Assembly: GCA_003280025.1 (NCBI GenBank)
Contig: QCGD01000009.1
Location: 1 to 64,000 of the forward strand
Length of the DNA: 64,000 bases
From: Prochlorococcus sp. AG-363-P06
GTDB taxonomy: Bacteria > Cyanobacteriota > Cyanobacteriia > PCC-6307 > Cyanobiaceae
Reading direction: 5' to 3'
Below the pieces are notes generated by a model. That model did no database searches and was not told the DNA's origin. It was given only the letters and a program-made list of their open reading frames with translations. How positions within the stretch are numbered: position 1 is the stretch's first letter; each line of letters starts with the position of its first letter. This document shows, piece after piece, positions 52,996 through 63,098 of this stretch. A program made the position numbers and the translations under genes.

Positions 52996-55433
52996 TTTAT
53001 AAAATTTTGATGACTAAAACAATTTTCAAGATATTCGTCTTTTTCTAAATTTAAAAAATCTACTGTTAAAAATTTTTTATTAGATTCAAAACTCAATTTA
53101 TCAAAGTTTATCCTAGCAGATTTGTTTTTATTGGTTTCAATATCAAGGTATTTATTACTTGGTAATAATTTTATGAACTGATCATTTTTAAGTTGAATTT
53201 TTTCATTTATATATCCTAATTTATAATCATTTGCATAATATATTTCATCATTTTTAAAACTAAAAAATTTTCCTTTTTGAGACACTAAATAAAGTTTTTC
53301 GCCAACTTTGCTTTTACAGCAAGAAACTATTTTTTCAGTCGGTAAAAGCTTTGTTAGTAATAAACCTTGAGATTGTTTAGTAGTTGGTGTTAAATATTGA
53401 TTAGATAAATTAAATTTAAAAATTCTTCCTATTGAAGTTAATATTATTAAGTTCTCTTCTCCTTTATAAATAAATGAATCAATTATTTTTATATTATTTT
53501 TTAATTTTGTAATTGCAAATGCTCTATTACTTTTAAGCATCTCATAATCAAATAAAACTTTTTTAAATCTTCCATCTGAATTTAAAGTACATAAATAATT
53601 TTTTATTTCTTTATCAATATGATGAAAATTTATGATTTCTTTAGGGTCAATATTTGCTAATACTTTATTATCTAATTTATAATCATTATTAATATTTTCC
53701 TTCCAATTAATTTGAAAAACACGACCTGTATAAGTAATTCCAATAATTTTTAAATTTTTTTCAATATTGCATATAAACTTTTGGACATTTTTATTTTCTA
53801 TAATTTTATTTTCAGCTTCTAATGATTTTCTGTAACTATTAAAATTCATTTTTTTTAAATATAGTCTATTGTTTATATATAATTTAGTTTTTTTGTTTAT
53901 AAGCTCTTCTAATATCTGATTATTAATAGTTTCTATTTCGTTATCTTGATTTATATTTTTTAGTATTTTTGTTTTTCTTTTTATATTATATTTATGCTTT
54001 AATATAAGTAATTCTTTTATTAATAATTCAAATAATAATTTTCTTTCATTCAATAGCTTGTTTAAATAGTTCTTTTTTTCTTCTAACTTTTTTATATTGA
54101 TATCTATTTGGTTTCTTTCTAGATTTGTTAATTTTTTTAGTGGCATATCTAACACTGCGTTTGCTTGTCTTTCACTTAATTGAAGATTTTTAATTAATAT
54201 TGATTTAGCTTCAGAAGAATTTTCTGACTTTTGAATAATTTCAATAATATTTTTTATTTTTTTCGTTGCTATAGATAACCCCTTTAGGATTTCAAGCTTT
54301 TCTGATGTGTTTTTTAGAAAATACCTAGTTCTTTTTCTTATTGTTTCTTCTCTAAATTCTAAGAAATATTCCAGATATTTCTTTAAGGTTAGTTGAATTG
54401 GTTTGCCATTTATTAGAGCTAAAAATATTGAGCCAAAGTTTGTTTGTAAACTAGTTTTTTTGTATAAACTGGAAATTACAATATCACTATTAGAATCTTT
54501 TTTTAATTCTATTACAATTCTCATTCCATCTCTATCGCTTTCATCTCGAATATCTGAGATACCATCAATTTTTCCTGTATTAACAAGTTCTGCAAGTTTT
54601 TCAATCCATCCTGCTTTACTTATTTGATACGGAAGTTCTGATATTACTAAGGCATTTCTTTTGTGTTTGCCCTTACCTATATTTATTTCTTCTGATTTTA
54701 TTACACCTCTGATTGTTATGGATCCTTTTCCTGTTTTATAAACTTCTTTAATCCCATCATTGTAAATTAATTCACCTCCTGTTGGAAAGTCAGGTCCATG
54801 AATAATATTCAGTAGTTTCGTATCACTTATTTCTTTGTTCTTTATTATGGCAATTAATCCATCTACTATTTCTCCTAAATTATGAGGTGGAATGTTTGTT
54901 GCCATGCCCACAGCAATTCCTGATGAACCGTTTAATAATAAAAAAGGGAGCTGTGCAGGCAAAATGTCAGGTTCTTGTTGTGAACCATCAAAATTATTTG
55001 AGTAACTTACAGTTTCTAAATCAATTTCTTCAAGAAATCCTTCATTCGCTATTGGAGCAAGACGGGTTTCTGTATATCGCATGGCTGCTGGGGGATCGTT
55101 ATCTACTGATCCAAAATTCCCGTGACCATCTAGTGTTGGATATTTCGTTGAGAAATTTTGGACTAATCTAACTAATGCATCATATACTGCTTGATCCCCG
55201 TGAGGATGATATTTCCCCAGAACATCTCCTACAACTCTAGCGCACTTTCTAAAGGGCCGATCAGGTGTTAAACCTAATTCATGCATTGCAAAAAGAATTC
55301 TCCTTTGCACAGGTTTAAGCCCATCCCTAGCGTCAGGTAAAGCTCTTCCAACTATTACGCTCATTGCATATTCCAGATAGGAACGCTGCATTTCTTCTTG
55401 GAGCGATATAGAAGTGAATTTTTCTTTATCCAT
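52992..55433 (-). CDS. type IIA topoisomerase subunit A (GyrA/ParC-like)
   Basis: [44 protein letters not shown] (catalytic Tyr), [22 protein letters not shown]; no recognisable QRRGGRG GyrA box. Confidence 0.93.
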   Translation of the reverse strand: MDKEKFTSISLQEEMQRSYLEYAMSVIVGRALPDARDGLKPVQRRILFAMHELGLTPDRPFRKCARVVGDVLGKYHPHGDQAVYDALVRLVQNFSTKYPTLDGHGNFGSVDNDPPAAMRYTETRLAPIANEGFLEEIDLETVSYSNNFDGSQQEPDILPAQLPFLLLNGSSGIAVGMATNIPPHNLGEIVDGLIAIIKNKEISDTKLLNIIHGPDFPTGGELIYNDGIKEVYKTGKGSITIRGVIKSEEINIGKGKHKRNALVISELPYQISKAGWIEKLAELVNTGKIDGISDIRDESDRDGMRIVIELKKDSNSDIVISSLYKKTSLQTNFGSIFLALINGKPIQLTLKKYLEYFLEFREETIRKRTRYFLKNTSEKLEILKGLSIATKKIKNIIEIIQKSENSSEAKSILIKNLQLSERQANAVLDMPLKKLTNLERNQIDINIKKLEEKKNYLNKLLNERKLLFELLIKELLILKHKYNIKRKTKILKNINQDNEIETINNQILEELINKKTKLYINNRLYLKKMNFNSYRKSLEAENKIIENKNVQKFICNIEKNLKIIGITYTGRVFQINWKENINNDYKLDNKVLANIDPKEIINFHHIDKEIKNYLCTLNSDGRFKKVLFDYEMLKSNRAFAITKLKNNIKIIDSFIYKGEENLIILTSIGRIFKFNLSNQYLTPTTKQSQGLLLTKLLPTEKIVSCCKSKVGEKLYLVSQKGKFFSFKNDEIYYANDYKLGYINEKIQLKNDQFIKLLPSNKYLDIETNKNKSARINFDKLSFESNKKFLTVDFLNLEKDEYLENCFSHQNFIN

Positions 55434-55470
55434 TAAAGCGCAAAATTAAACATGCTTTAGTTAACCTTAA

Positions 55471-55508
55471 TTAAGACTAATAGGTAAAAATTTTTTTACC
55501 AGTCTTAA
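55471..55508. promoter_or_regulatory. two-tier stem-loop between the TPR gene and the GyrA/ParC-like gene (minus-strand order)
   Basis: TTAAGACT-AATA-GGTAAAAA-TT-TTTTTACC-AGTCTTAA: 8-bp outer and 8-bp inner stems with a 4-nt bulge on one side. Confidence 0.5.
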
Positions 55509-55511
55509 ATA

Positions 55512-56375
55512 TTAGGAAGATTGATTTATTTTTAATTTTGCCTTTCTTATGTCTTTTTGAAGTTGGTCATTTTTTAAAAGCTTTTCTGTTGAAATTTGTA
55601 GTTTTTCTCCCCATAATTGTTCTTTCCTATAATCATATTCAACATAATTCGGATTTCTAATTAAAGCTTTTTTTGCTAGTAATATTGCTGAATTAATATC
55701 TTTTATTCTTAAACATGAAGCTAGTCCTAGTAATGGTTCTGCATTTTCTTCAAGAGCAATAGCTTTTTTGAACACTTTAATAGATAGATTTATTTTGTCT
55801 TGTTCAAAGTACGCTAAACCTTGATTATTGATTGCTTGCCAAAATTCAGGTTTGATTTGTACTGCTCTTTCATAAATATTTATTGCTGCCGAGTAGTTCT
55901 TTTCCATTAAAAAAATATTTCCTAATTGAAATATTGCGTTATGATTCTTAGGTGTTATTTTTAAACCTGATTTTAATGCAATCTTTGCATCTTTTAGTTT
56001 TAATTGTTTAAAAAAAATATTACTTTTTGAAAAATATATTTCACTTAAATTAGGGTTTAATTTTTCTGCTTTTTTTAGAGAAATTAATGCTTCTTCATAT
56101 AATTTATTAGCTACTTGTGATTCAGATAAAATTAACCATAACTTTTCATCTAATTTATTAATTTTAACAGCTAATTTGGCTAGATTAAGACTCTCTTTAA
56201 TTTGTCCAAAATATAAAAGTTGATATGCATTTCTACCAATAGATAAACTTTCTTTTTCTAAATTTTTTATTGTTGGTAAGTAATAATAAGGAACTAATGC
56301 TTTTAATTGATCTTCTACTAATAAGAAATTAAGTAATAAGGAAATACACAATATTTTTGTGAAATGTTTATTCAT
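55512..56375 (-). CDS. TPR-repeat protein with N-terminal signal/TM segment
   Basis: Repeated 34-aa pattern (NAIFQLGNIFLMEKNYSAAINIYERAVQIKPEFWQAINNQGLAYFEQ). Confidence 0.88.
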   Translation of the reverse strand: MNKHFTKILCISLLLNFLLVEDQLKALVPYYYLPTIKNLEKESLSIGRNAYQLLYFGQIKESLNLAKLAVKINKLDEKLWLILSESQVANKLYEEALISLKKAEKLNPNLSEIYFSKSNIFFKQLKLKDAKIALKSGLKITPKNHNAIFQLGNIFLMEKNYSAAINIYERAVQIKPEFWQAINNQGLAYFEQDKINLSIKVFKKAIALEENAEPLLGLASCLRIKDINSAILLAKKALIRNPNYVEYDYRKEQLWGEKLQISTEKLLKNDQLQKDIRKAKLKINQSS

Positions 56376-56379
56376 AATC

Positions 56380-57321
56380 TTAATAATTTTTTAGCATTGC
56401 TTTTATGTTTCTTTTCCACATCCAAGGTTTTATTCTTTTTAATGTTGACCCTCTTAGATTTTCTTCCCATTTCTTATCATCCCAACTTAATGCATTAATA
56501 TCAAGATTCTTAATCCATTTTTTTGGAGTAGTTTCAAAAGTATTGTTGTAGGGAACAGTTTTATTCCAAGGGCATACATCTTGGCAAATATCACATCCTG
56601 CAATCCATCCATTTAAATTTTTTTCAATTGTTTTTGGTATTATTTTGCTCCTACTTTCTATAGTGTGATAGGAAATACATAAGTCGGATTGTATAACAAA
56701 AGGTTCTACGATTGCTTTTGTAGGGCATTGTTCTATACATTTTTCACATTTACCACAAAGCGACTGATAAGGTTTATCTGGTATTAAATCTTTTGTGAGA
56801 AGCATAAAACCTAAGGTAAACCATGACCCATAATTTTTGTTTATTAGATTACTGTGTTTACCGATCCAACCTAATCCAGATTCTTCGGCCCATGCTTTTT
56901 CAAGGAGAGGGGAGCTGTCAACACATATTTTCCATTTGCAATCAGGTATTTCTTCTTTTATCCATTTACTAATATTTTTTAATTTCTTGTAAATAACTTT
57001 ATGATAATCTTCTGCCTGACCAAATTTCCCAATTTTATATTTTATATTTTTTTGATTTTCTTCACTTTGATAATTAAATCCAACACTTAAAACACTTTTT
57101 GCTCCTTCTAAGAGCGATTCTATGTTTTTTCTTCTTTCTGCTTCCATCCATTTCATTTCACTATGATAGTTATTTGATAACCATCTCTCTAATGCATTAG
57201 TTCTTAATTTTATTCGAGAACTTCCTGGTATTGTTGCAATTCCACAGATCGCAAAACCTTCATAAATTGCTCTTTCTTTTAGTTTTTTACTTAATTCTAT
57301 TTTGTTTTGATTTGTTTTCAT
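56380..57321 (-). CDS. queG: epoxyqueuosine reductase
   Basis: CGKCEKCIEQCPTKAI and CDICQDVCPWN (two 4Fe-4S motifs), EESGLGWIGKHSNLI. Confidence 0.94.
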   Translation of the reverse strand: MKTNQNKIELSKKLKERAIYEGFAICGIATIPGSSRIKLRTNALERWLSNNYHSEMKWMEAERRKNIESLLEGAKSVLSVGFNYQSEENQKNIKYKIGKFGQAEDYHKVIYKKLKNISKWIKEEIPDCKWKICVDSSPLLEKAWAEESGLGWIGKHSNLINKNYGSWFTLGFMLLTKDLIPDKPYQSLCGKCEKCIEQCPTKAIVEPFVIQSDLCISYHTIESRSKIIPKTIEKNLNGWIAGCDICQDVCPWNKTVPYNNTFETTPKKWIKNLDINALSWDDKKWEENLRGSTLKRIKPWMWKRNIKAMLKNY

Positions 57322-57457
57322 AATTACTTCATTATGAATAGGATTTCTTCTAAAAGGTAATATTTGACTAAAAAACTAATAAATAATTTAAATATATCCC
57401 TATTAAGTAAAAACAGTTAAATCTTTAGTAAAATTAATGTAGCGAGAAAAATTAATT

Positions 57458-58195
57458 TTGGTTGAATCGAATCAAAATCAAGATTTGAACCTAGGATCTA
57501 GGCTCCAACAGGATTTAAAAAATGACCTTATAGCTGGCTTGTTAGTTGTAATACCTTTGGCAACTACTATTTGGCTATCATCTGTAGTAAGTAAATTTGT
57601 TTTATCTTTAGTCACTTCTGTTCCTAAACAATTAAATCCATTTATTACACTCAATCCCTTATTACAAGATTTAATTAATTTAACTTTAGGTTTAACAGTT
57701 CCTTTATTAGCAATTTTGCTTATAGGGTTAATGGCTAGAAATTTTGTGGGAAGATGGCTTTTGGAATTTGGAGAGGGTACATTATCTAAAATACCTGTAG
57801 CGGGAGCAGTTTATAAAACTCTTAAGCAATTGCTTGAAACTTTTTTAAGTAATAAATCTAATAGATTCAGAAGGGTTGTTTTAGTTGAATATCCTCGTGA
57901 AGGATTATTTAGTGTGGGCTTTGTGACTGGTGCTGTTGGTCCTTCTCTTCAGCCAGAACTAGAAGAAAAATTATTAAGTGTTTTTATTCCTACAGCACCT
58001 AATCCAACAACTGGTTGGTACACATTAGTTCCTGAATCTTCAGTTAAAGATCTTAATATTTCTGTAGAGGATGCTTTTAAAACAATCATTTCTGCTGGGA
58101 TTGTTAATCCAGATGACAAAAATAATACAACTAATCCTACATTTTCAAAATTATTTTCTCAATTAAGAGCTTCTACTAATACTCCTTCAACTTAA
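57458..58195 (+). CDS. DUF502-family membrane protein
   Basis: LKNDLIAGLLVVIPLATTIWL, VEYPREGLFSVGFVTG, FIPTAPNPTTGW; TTG start. Confidence 0.88.
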   Translation: MVESNQNQDLNLGSRLQQDLKNDLIAGLLVVIPLATTIWLSSVVSKFVLSLVTSVPKQLNPFITLNPLLQDLINLTLGLTVPLLAILLIGLMARNFVGRWLLEFGEGTLSKIPVAGAVYKTLKQLLETFLSNKSNRFRRVVLVEYPREGLFSVGFVTGAVGPSLQPELEEKLLSVFIPTAPNPTTGWYTLVPESSVKDLNISVEDAFKTIISAGIVNPDDKNNTTNPTFSKLFSQLRASTNTPST

Positions 58196-58198
58196 TAG

Positions 58199-58828
58199 AT
58201 GCGTATTAATAGATCACTTTCTAGAGAATTATCTTTAATTTCATTAGGTATTATTAAAGATAAAGGAGATTTTAAATTCAATCAGCTTCAAATAGAAGAG
58301 CTTTTTGAAGCTGCTTTAGATTCACTAATAAACCACTGTAGAGACGAGTTAGATAAATGTGAAGCAGATTTAGAAAATGCCTCACAATACATATTAGATA
58401 GTGAATTGAAAGAAGATGCTAATTCTTCTTTTTCAAGTGAAAGAGATGAGTTAAAAAAAGCACTTCATAAAATTGAATTGGTAATGAATACTCTTGCAGT
58501 TACTTTAGATTTTCCAAAATTAGTAGTTTCTAGCAACCAAATTGATATTAGAGAAGATGTTAATCAACGGATTTTACACATAATAAATAACATTAAAATT
58601 ATTGATTCTGAAATTGACGAAGTAATGGATGGTTGGCGATTAAAAAGGTTGCCAAGGATTGATCGTGACATTTTGCGTTTAGCTTATGTAGATATTAATT
58701 TTTTAAAAACTCCTGTAGCAGTAGCTTGTGATGAGGCAGTAAATTTAGCTAATAAATACAGTGATATACAAGGAAGAAAGATGATAAATGGAGTTTTAAG
58801 GAGATTGCAAAAAGTTAACTTGCAATGA
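58199..58828 (+). CDS. nusB: transcription antitermination protein NusB
   Basis: RLPRIDRDILRLAYVDI, VAVACDEAVNLANKYSD, NGVLRRL. Confidence 0.93.
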   Translation: MRINRSLSRELSLISLGIIKDKGDFKFNQLQIEELFEAALDSLINHCRDELDKCEADLENASQYILDSELKEDANSSFSSERDELKKALHKIELVMNTLAVTLDFPKLVVSSNQIDIREDVNQRILHIINNIKIIDSEIDEVMDGWRLKRLPRIDRDILRLAYVDINFLKTPVAVACDEAVNLANKYSDIQGRKMINGVLRRLQKVNLQ

Positions 58829-58888
58829 TTATTTGATATAAATAAATAGTATTTTAGAATTTAATTAATATACGATCTGAAAATATTT

Positions 58889-60127
58889 ATGACTGATTCT
58901 GATAATTCTAGAAAATGGGCTTCAGAAGCTTATGCGATTCTAAAAAAACAACAAGCGGAGCAAAAAGAAGCGGAGCAAAAAGAAGCGCAGCAAAAAGAAG
59001 CGCAGCAAAAAGAAGCGCAGCAAAAAGAAGCGGAGCAAAAAGAAGCGTTTTCTGATACTTCAAACTTAAAAAATACTCCTCTAAGCTTTGAGAATGATAA
59101 TGAAGTTGAACTAGGAGAATTTGATGATGATTTTACTTGGTCAGCCATGGTCTTGGCTGCTCAAGGGAAAAAAATAAATCAAATATCAATTGATGAAATT
59201 GATTGGTTAACTAAATTAAGAAGGGGTTTAGAAGCAACTAGAAAAGGTTTTGTTACAGAATTATTGGACAAACTAGGAGATGATCCTCTTACTCCAGAAT
59301 CTCTTGATGATTTAGAAACCCTATTAATAAGAGCTGATGTAGGAATTGATTCAACTGATAAGGTAATTTCATCTCTTAGAAAAAAATTAAACGAAGAAGT
59401 TGTTGGGGGAGAAGAGGGAATTAAATTTCTAAAGGAAGAATTAAGGGTAATTATTGATAAACCAATAAAAAATTCTGGTAGAAGTCTTTTAGTTCCTGAA
59501 AAAGGCAAGTTTAATGTTTGGTTATTAGTTGGAGTTAATGGGGTTGGTAAAACTACAACTTTAGGAAAATTAGCTTATTTATCATCAAGAAGTAATTATA
59601 AAACTTTGATAGCCGCTGCTGATACTTTTAGGGCAGCAGCAGTAGAGCAATTAAAGGTATGGGGCGAAAGGAGTAATGTTGATGTAATTTCTAATCAATC
59701 AACAAATGCTGATCCAGCAGCTGTGGTTTTTGATGCTATTAATTCAGCAAAAAAAAGGAATTGCGATTTATTACTTGTTGATACTGCAGGTAGATTGCAA
59801 ACAAAAACTAATCTTATGGATGAATTATCAAAAATAAAAAGAATTATTGATAAAAAGGTTCCTGATGCAATAGTTGAATCATTATTAGTTTTGGATGCAA
59901 GTCAAGGTCAAAATGGTTTAAAGCAAGCAAAAAGTTTTGCAAAATCAGCAAATTTAAGTGGTGCAATTATTACGAAACTAGATGGGTCTTCAAGAGGGGG
60001 GGTTTCTTTAGCTGTTTCTGCAGAAGTTAATCTACCTATAAGATTTATAGGTGCTGGAGAGGGAATAAAAGATTTAAGACCTTTTAACAGTTTTGAATTT
60101 GTGGAAGCTTTGCTTGCAGATAGATAA
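58889..60127 (+). CDS. ftsY: signal recognition particle receptor FtsY
   Basis: GVNGVGKTTTLGKLAYL, AADTFRAAAVEQL, VDTAGRLQ, TKLDGSSRGG. Confidence 0.97.
   Translation: MTDSDNSRKWASEAYAILKKQQAEQKEAEQKEAQQKEAQQKEAQQKEAEQKEAFSDTSNLKNTPLSFENDNEVELGEFDDDFTWSAMVLAAQGKKINQISIDEIDWLTKLRRGLEATRKGFVTELLDKLGDDPLTPESLDDLETLLIRADVGIDSTDKVISSLRKKLNEEVVGGEEGIKFLKEELRVIIDKPIKNSGRSLLVPEKGKFNVWLLVGVNGVGKTTTLGKLAYLSSRSNYKTLIAAADTFRAAAVEQLKVWGERSNVDVISNQSTNADPAAVVFDAINSAKKRNCDLLLVDTAGRLQTKTNLMDELSKIKRIIDKKVPDAIVESLLVLDASQGQNGLKQAKSFAKSANLSGAIITKLDGSSRGGVSLAVSAEVNLPIRFIGAGEGIKDLRPFNSFEFVEALLADR
58955..59044 (+). repeat. in-frame minisatellite, 6 x 15 bp (gcgSagcaaaaagaa), encoding A-(E/Q)-Q-K-E
   Basis: Six contiguous 15-bp units at 58955, 58970, 58985, 59000, 59015 and 59030, differing only at the 4th base (G,G,C,C,C,G). 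Confidence 0.98.
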
Positions 60128-60194
60128 ATATTTAATTAATTTTTTTTAAAATTATAATTTTAATGTTAAAACATAGCTATATATTTCATTTGTT

Positions 60195-61538
60195 TTGCTT
60201 AATAATCAAAAAGACAAATTATTTTCTAAGAAAGTTATAGAAACATTTTTAGAAAATGACTATAAATCATCAATTAAAAAGAACGATAAATTTTCCGAAC
60301 TTGCATTTTCAATTGCATATTACTTAAAATCTTTTTCTAATATAAAAAAATTATTAGATTATATATGTTTAATTTTTAAGCATATTTTTGATCAAACATT
60401 AATTATAATTATCCCATTAAATGAAGATGGAGAAATATGGAATGAAAATATCAGAATTTCAGCAAATATAAAATTTTTGCAAGTGGAAATAGCAATTAAT
60501 AATTTTCTTAAAAAGTTTAATTTCTCTAAAAAGTTTAAACTAAAGGAAATCGAAACTTTTGAACAAGCTTTAAAAAATAATTTTAAGGAATATAATATTG
60601 AATCTGAAAAAATTCTATCTAGAGGTAAATGTAGAGGATTTATTTATATATTTAACAACTTAATTTCAAGCAAGACTATTTTGGATGATCAAATTTTTAA
60701 TTTTATTAAAAATTGTCTTGCTATTGGGTTAGAAAATTATTGGTTAATAAAAACTAAAAAAAGGCATGAGAATGTAGATAGAGAAATTTCTACTGGAGCT
60801 GAAATACAGTCTCAATTATTACCTGATTTTTGCCCAGCAATTTTTGGCGTAGACTTAGCTGCTCATTGCAGGCCTGCTCTTCAATTAGGTGGAGATTATT
60901 TTGACTTCATGTCTTTGAAGCCTAATTTCTCAGAAAAGAGAAAAGAAAAATCTAAATGGGCTTTAGTAATAGGTGATGTTATGGGAAAAGGTATTCCTGC
61001 TGGTCTTCTAATGACCATGTTAAGAGGAATGTTGCGTGCAGAGGTTTTGACAGGTTTGCCTCCAGATAGAATTTTGCATGATTTAAACCACTTGGCAATT
61101 AATGATTTAGATCAATCGCATCGATTTGTAACTTTGTTTTATTCAGATTATGATCCTAGAACAAAGAAATTGAGGTATTCTAATGCTGCTCATAATCCGC
61201 CGTTGCTTTGGAAAAATTCTGAGCAGAAAGTTATAAAGTTAGATACTGAAGGATTTGTTCTAGGATTACAAAAAGATGCTGACTATAAGTGTGGTGAAAT
61301 TAAGCTTAATGCCAATGATTTAATTCTTTACTATACAGATGGAGTAACTGATACTTCAAATGCTTTAGGAGAAAGGTTTGATGAGGAAAGGTTAATAAAA
61401 ACATTTTCAAAACTATGTAAACAAACTTATTCATCTCAAGAAATTCTCAATAAGATTTTTAAAAAATTAGATGACTTTACAGGTCAAAATAGACATTTAG
61501 AAGATGATGCTTCTATTGTAGTTTTTCAATTGAGGTAG
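60195..61538 (+). CDS. PP2C/RsbU-type serine phosphatase
   Basis: GAEIQSQLLPDF, GGDYFDFM, VIGDVMGKGIPAGLLM, LYYTDGVTD, EDDASIVVFQL. Confidence 0.92.
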   Translation: MLNNQKDKLFSKKVIETFLENDYKSSIKKNDKFSELAFSIAYYLKSFSNIKKLLDYICLIFKHIFDQTLIIIIPLNEDGEIWNENIRISANIKFLQVEIAINNFLKKFNFSKKFKLKEIETFEQALKNNFKEYNIESEKILSRGKCRGFIYIFNNLISSKTILDDQIFNFIKNCLAIGLENYWLIKTKKRHENVDREISTGAEIQSQLLPDFCPAIFGVDLAAHCRPALQLGGDYFDFMSLKPNFSEKRKEKSKWALVIGDVMGKGIPAGLLMTMLRGMLRAEVLTGLPPDRILHDLNHLAINDLDQSHRFVTLFYSDYDPRTKKLRYSNAAHNPPLLWKNSEQKVIKLDTEGFVLGLQKDADYKCGEIKLNANDLILYYTDGVTDTSNALGERFDEERLIKTFSKLCKQTYSSQEILNKIFKKLDDFTGQNRHLEDDASIVVFQLR

Positions 61539-61599
61539 ATATTTTTGTCACATATATGAAAAAATGCTTTATTAGTAGTAACTAAATTTTTAGATTGAT

Positions 61600-62979
61600 A
61601 TGTCAAAAGTTTGGAGTAAAAGATTTGATAGTAGTCTTAATCCTTTTATTGAAAAGTTTAATGCTTCAATTTGTTTTGATAAGAAACTAATTTTAGAAGA
61701 TATAGAGTGTTCGATTGCTCATGCAAAAATGCTTGGGCATACTCAGGTTTTATCTTCCCAAGAAGCATTAAAGATAATTAGTGGCTTAGAGAATATTAAA
61801 AATGAATTTATGGAAGGGAAATTTTCCCCTGGTGCTCCTTCTGAAGATATTCACTATTGTATTGAGGAAAAACTTATTAAATTAATTGGTGAGACTGGAA
61901 AGAAATTACATACTGGAAGAAGTAGAAATGATCAAGTAGGTACAGATTTAAGATTATGGTTAAGAAAAGAGATTGATAATCTTGATCTATTAATTATTGA
62001 GTTGCAAAAAGCATTGTTTAATATCGCAAAAGCAAATATTTATACTTTAATTCCAGGTTATACACATATGCAAAGAGCACAACCCTTATCTCTAGCGCAT
62101 CATATGTTGGCATATTTAGAAATGTTCCAACGAGATCGAGAGAGGCTAAAACAAGTTAGATCTAGAGTGAATACCTCTCCATTAGGGGCTGCAGCATTAG
62201 CCGGTACAAAAATTAAAATAGATAGAGAATTCACGGCTGAGGAATTGGGTTTTGAAAAAATTTATAAAAACAGTATTGATGCCGTTAGTGATAGAGATTT
62301 TTGTGTTGAATTTGTTTCAGCGTCAGCTTTAGTAATGTCTCATTTAAGTAAGATTTCCGAGGAAATTATTTTATGGGTTACTGATGAATTTTCTTTTGCA
62401 AAATTAACTGATAAATGTGCCACAGGTAGCAGCTTAATGCCTCAGAAAAAAAATCCAGATGTTCCAGAATTAATCAGAGGTAAGACAGGAAGAGTTTATG
62501 GACATTTACAAGCATTATTAACTATGATAAAGGGTGTTCCACTTTCATATAATAAGGATTTTCAAGAAGATAAAGAACCTATCTTTGATACCGTGGAGAC
62601 CACCTCTTCTTGTATTCAGGCAATGACTATATTAATAAGTGAGGGGATTGAATTTAATGTTGATAATTTAGCTGATTCGGTGGACAATGATTACTCAAAT
62701 GCAACTGATTTAGCAGATTATTTAGTAGGCAAAAATGTTCCCTTTAGGAGTGCTTACCAAGTTGTTGGTGAACTAGTAAAGTATTGCTTAAAAAGAAAAA
62801 TTTTATTTAAAAACCTTAGAATAGATGAACTTAAAAAATTTCATAATCAATTTGAAGAAGATATTTTTGAACATATTCATCCTCTTAATGTCGTTAAATC
62901 CAGAATTAGTAAAGGTGGAACAGGTTTCGTTCAAGTGGAGATTGAGATAAAGAATTGGCAAAAAAAATTGTTACTTTGA
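61600..62979 (+). CDS. argH: argininosuccinate lyase
   Basis: [40 protein letters not shown]. Confidence 0.98.
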   Translation: MSKVWSKRFDSSLNPFIEKFNASICFDKKLILEDIECSIAHAKMLGHTQVLSSQEALKIISGLENIKNEFMEGKFSPGAPSEDIHYCIEEKLIKLIGETGKKLHTGRSRNDQVGTDLRLWLRKEIDNLDLLIIELQKALFNIAKANIYTLIPGYTHMQRAQPLSLAHHMLAYLEMFQRDRERLKQVRSRVNTSPLGAAALAGTKIKIDREFTAEELGFEKIYKNSIDAVSDRDFCVEFVSASALVMSHLSKISEEIILWVTDEFSFAKLTDKCATGSSLMPQKKNPDVPELIRGKTGRVYGHLQALLTMIKGVPLSYNKDFQEDKEPIFDTVETTSSCIQAMTILISEGIEFNVDNLADSVDNDYSNATDLADYLVGKNVPFRSAYQVVGELVKYCLKRKILFKNLRIDELKKFHNQFEEDIFEHIHPLNVVKSRISKGGTGFVQVEIEIKNWQKKLLL

Positions 62980-63044
62980 TCAATCGAGATTAATTTTCTA
63001 CAACAATGGTATTTATTGCAGTAGAATAATAAGGTAATGTTATG

Positions 63045-63068
63045 AAACTACGGTTTTGTAGTTTTTTT
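63045..63068 (+). terminator. hairpin with T-tract between argH and the RRM gene (terminator or 5'-leader element)
   Basis: AAACTAC-GGTTTT-GTAGTTT followed by TTTT: 7-bp stem, 6-nt loop. Confidence 0.6.
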
Positions 63069-63098
63069 AATTTTGGTCAATTTAAATTTGAGTTTCAA

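Noticed and set aside
58930-59148. 72-aa minus-strand Cys-rich ORF (SFCSASFCCASFCC...)
   Set aside because: Cysteine periodicity is simply the antisense reading of the ftsY 15-bp repeat
60147-60162. 16-bp perfect palindrome TAAAATTATAATTTTA after ftsY
   Set aside because: Pure A/T; such palindromes arise readily by chance at this composition, and there is no supporting context
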